From assembly GCF_003955755.1 (NCBI RefSeq), contig NZ_CP034465.1:1916001-1980000 (forward strand): a stretch of DNA of 64,000 bases. The letters are read 5' to 3'. Below are positions 62,255-64,000 of the stretch, piece after piece. Within the stretch, counting starts at the first letter, position 1. Every line of letters begins with the position of its first letter. The stretch is from Jeotgalibaca ciconiae (GTDB lineage: Bacteria > Bacillota > Bacilli > Lactobacillales > Aerococcaceae). The notes under the pieces were generated by a model, which saw only the letters and a list, made by a program, of their open reading frames with translations, had not been told where the DNA came from and did not search any database. A program made the position numbers and the translations under genes.

Positions 62255-62406
62255 AAAAAATGTAACCTTCATGGGTTTTTAAAACGGTGAAAGTTACACT
62301 TTTAGGGAAAGTGGGAGCTTCAGAGCTGAAAAAAGTTATGAAAGTGTCTATTTTCGAAAAAGTGTAACCTTCAGCACTATTTTGCTGCTTGAAGGTTACA
62401 CTTTTT
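62255..62406. repeat. Two related stem-loops of the GTGTAACCTTC family
   Basis: The second has arms 62357-62373 and 62390-62406, a perfect 17-bp stem (core AGTGTAACCTTCA) with a 16-base loop that can form an inner AGCA/TGCT stem. The first (62255-62302) has the same core with a few mismatches. Together with the remnant above and the promoter below they account for the 393-bp gap 62158-62550. Confidence 0.7.
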
Positions 62407-62500
62407 GTGCAGCATTAAAGTCAATCAACAAAATTGTAGGGTTTCACTGGATTGAAGATATTTAATGAACGGCCATAGGGTGTTATGATTATATCAACAA

Positions 62501-62518
62501 ATGTAAAGCGCTTTCTAA
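62501..62518 (+). promoter_or_regulatory. cre-like site before the second sugar ABC operon
   Basis: ATGTAAAGCGCTTTCTAA contains a perfect AAAGCGCTTT palindrome. It agrees with optimal cre TGAAAGCGCTTTCA at 11 of 14 positions and lies 33 bases before the gene, downstream of a TATGAT -10-like hexamer (62484-62489). Confidence 0.55.
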
Positions 62519-62550
62519 TAGGCTTAAAAAAAGAAAAAGAGGGTATGGAA

Positions 62551-63849
62551 ATGGTAAAAAATAAATGGAAAAAAATAGGATTTTCTTTAACAATGGCTTC
62601 CTCGCTATTCTTGGCAGCTTGTGGTGGAAGTGGTGGAGAAGAGTCGGCAAATGGTGGAAATGCAGGAAACGGCAAGCAAGTAGAGCTGACCTACATGATT
62701 TGGGACACAGGACAAGAACCAGGAATGTCAGCGATCGCTGATGCATTTAATGAGCAAAACCCTGATATTCATGTCGATGTGGAAGTAACACCTTGGGATC
62801 AGTATTGGACAAAATTAGAGTCTTCCGCTCAAGGGGGCAGCATGCCGGATGTGTTCTGGATGCATTCAAATGAAATCGCTAAATACTCAGAAGGAAATGT
62901 CTTGATGGACTTGACGGAAGAATTTAATTCAAACGAAACGTTGGAACTTGATGATTATCCGGATGAATTAGTTGAACTATATACAGTTGACAACCAATTA
63001 CTGGCAGTTCCAAAAGATTTCGATACAGTGGGACTCTGGTACAACAAAGAATTATTTGATGAAGCAGGTCTAGCGTATCCAGATGATACATGGACGTGGG
63101 ATGATTTACTTACAGCAGCACAAGAACTGACTGACAAAGAGGCAGGAATCTACGGCATTCTGGCACCTTTAAACCGTCAAGAAGGCTACCATAATTTTAT
63201 TTATCAAAATGGCGGGCAAGTTCTTTCGGATGATAAAACAGAATCTGGTTTTCGCGATCAAGCAACAATTGAAGCTGTACAATGGTACGCTGACTTGAGT
63301 GTGAAACATGGTGTATCGCCAAGCTCTAGCCAATTTGCAGACAATACGAATATGTCTTACTTCCAATCAGGACGCGGTGCCATGGCGTTGTTCGGCACAT
63401 GGATGACAGCAGAAATCGCGTCAAATGAATATACAAATGAGCATGCAGATGTAACAGTTCTGCCTCAAGAGAAAGAACGCGCATCGATCTTTAATGGCCT
63501 AGCGAATTCTGTTTCAGCATCTACAAAACATCCAGAAGAAGCCTTGCGATTCTTGGAGTTTTTATCATCTGAAGAAGGGATGACCATTCAAGGAGAAAAT
63601 GGTAGTGCAATTCCGGCACTCAAAGGGACAGAAACTTCATACTTGGAAGCATTCCCACAATTCAATATGCAAGCATTCATTGATCAAATGGATTACCGAG
63701 TGATAAAACCTTATTCAAAATTGACAACAAGTTGGGAAAAGGCTGAAAATGATGCATTGATTCCTGTATTTAACGGAACTTCAACAGTAGAAGAAGCAGC
63801 AGAGACATTAAGTACATCTGTAGAAGCGATACTGGAAACTGAAAATTAA
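62551..63849 (+). CDS. Sugar ABC transporter substrate-binding lipoprotein (family 1), second system
   Basis: 432 residues. Signal peptide and lipobox FLAAC (Cys about 24), Gly/Ser/Asn linker, then ELTYMIWDTGQEPGMSAIADAFNEQNPDI (start segment ELTYMIWDTGQEPG), PDVFWMHSNEIAKYSEG, and DTVGLWYNKELFDEAGLAYP with DDTWTWDDLL, all typical of CUT1 binding proteins. ATG 62551 follows GAGGG by 7 bases; ATG 62545 and the far upstream 62485 are less likely. It is paralogous to the binding protein at 57828 but not closely alike. Permease genes follow beyond a hairpin. Confidence 0.9.
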   Translation: MVKNKWKKIGFSLTMASSLFLAACGGSGGEESANGGNAGNGKQVELTYMIWDTGQEPGMSAIADAFNEQNPDIHVDVEVTPWDQYWTKLESSAQGGSMPDVFWMHSNEIAKYSEGNVLMDLTEEFNSNETLELDDYPDELVELYTVDNQLLAVPKDFDTVGLWYNKELFDEAGLAYPDDTWTWDDLLTAAQELTDKEAGIYGILAPLNRQEGYHNFIYQNGGQVLSDDKTESGFRDQATIEAVQWYADLSVKHGVSPSSSQFADNTNMSYFQSGRGAMALFGTWMTAEIASNEYTNEHADVTVLPQEKERASIFNGLANSVSASTKHPEEALRFLEFLSSEEGMTIQGENGSAIPALKGTETSYLEAFPQFNMQAFIDQMDYRVIKPYSKLTTSWEKAENDALIPVFNGTSTVEEAAETLSTSVEAILETEN

Positions 63850-63869
63850 AAAATTAGAAACAGACGCTC

Positions 63870-63891
63870 CACTCATGAGCAATCATGAGTG
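63870..63891 (+). other. Intercistronic hairpin in the second sugar ABC operon
   Basis: CACTCATGA and TCATGAGTG form a perfect 9-bp stem capped by a GCAA (GNRA-type) tetraloop, 20 bases after the binding-protein stop, with a T-poor tail. It corresponds in position to the palindrome at 59081. Confidence 0.75.
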
Positions 63892-63921
63892 AAGTTTCTT
63901 CATATATGAGGAGGGTTTATT

Positions 63922-64000
63922 ATGAGCGAAATAGCTGATGCCGGAAAAATGAAAACAACAAGTAAAAAAGAACAAAGAGAAAAGAGAAACATGACATTCT
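63922..64000 (+). CDS. Start of a probable sugar ABC permease gene (truncated by the window)
   Basis: ATG 63922 follows GAGGAGGG. The 26 visible codons (MSEIADAGKMKTTSKKEQRE...) give a hydrophilic, basic N-terminal tail and are cut off by the window end before any membrane helix. Permease identity rests on position after a family 1 binding-protein gene and on the similar basic tails of MalF-type subunits. Confidence 0.5.
   Translation, partial: MSEIADAGKMKTTSKKEQREKRNMTF

Noticed and set aside
62485-62550. Longer start of the second sugar-binding protein
   Set aside because: ATG 62485 would place the signal peptide behind 22 basic residues that overlap the cre-like site; ATG 62551 has the ribosome site.

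Overview
The window is low-GC Gram-positive DNA. It shows strong GGAGG-type ribosome-binding sites, several well-supported TTG and GTG starts, CcpA-type cre boxes, lipobox lipoproteins, an Mga-like regulator and a sortase-anchored surface protein. This fits Lactobacillales, most likely a Carnobacteriaceae/Enterococcus-like organism. There is no rRNA or other marker to settle the genus. I saw no tRNA, rRNA, CRISPR array, intact IS or prophage.

Layout. 1-5.7 kb: tail of a Gfo/Idh/MocA oxidoreductase, a PepSY lipoprotein, an opine-dehydrogenase-like gene paired with a cobalamin-binding mutase-like gene behind a cre box, and alanine dehydrogenase. 6.1-10.2 kb: an HrtBA-like ABC exporter, UV-damage endonuclease and CutC. 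10.3-14.8 kb: a PucR-type regulator with two frameshifts, facing a damaged fdrA-ylbE (oxamate carbamoyltransferase-type) operon whose first gene is a chimera of a permease N-terminus and FdrA. 14.9-23.5 kb: an amidase divergent from an eight-gene operon equivalent to E. coli yhfU-T-V-S-Z-Y-X-W, to my knowledge a poorly understood pathway. 24-29.6 kb: NusG domain II protein, metF-metE, their likely LysR regulator and a DUF6904-like protein. 30-33.6 kb: an RpiR regulator with a MalX-type PTS and MalY. 33.7-45.7 kb: an Mga-like regulator divergent from a 3034-residue Cna-type adhesin, followed by a small protein carrying copies of adhesin domains. 45.8-52.7 kb: a lipoprotein, then a YesM/YesN-type two-component system with an iron/sugar-phosphate-type ABC importer. 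52.8-57.8 kb: NERD protein, esterase, methionine aminopeptidase, a small protein and an AbiEi-type antitoxin gene. 57.8-64 kb: two CUT1 sugar ABC operons around an AraC regulator; the last permease runs off the window.

A 157-bp structured repeat occurs four times (one copy with 50 extra bases), plus one eroded remnant. Every full copy lies directly behind the T-tract of an intrinsic terminator, in the same orientation as the gene before it. Other small palindromic repeats fill several of the gene-free stretches.

The best candidates for new biology are the terminator-associated repeat, the yhf-type operon with its divergent amidase, and the opine-dehydrogenase/B12-mutase pair. Carbon-catabolite control probably links many of the catabolic units: cre-like sites precede the opine/B12 operon, the yhf operon, the malXY-like genes, the two-component system, its ABC importer and the second sugar importer.
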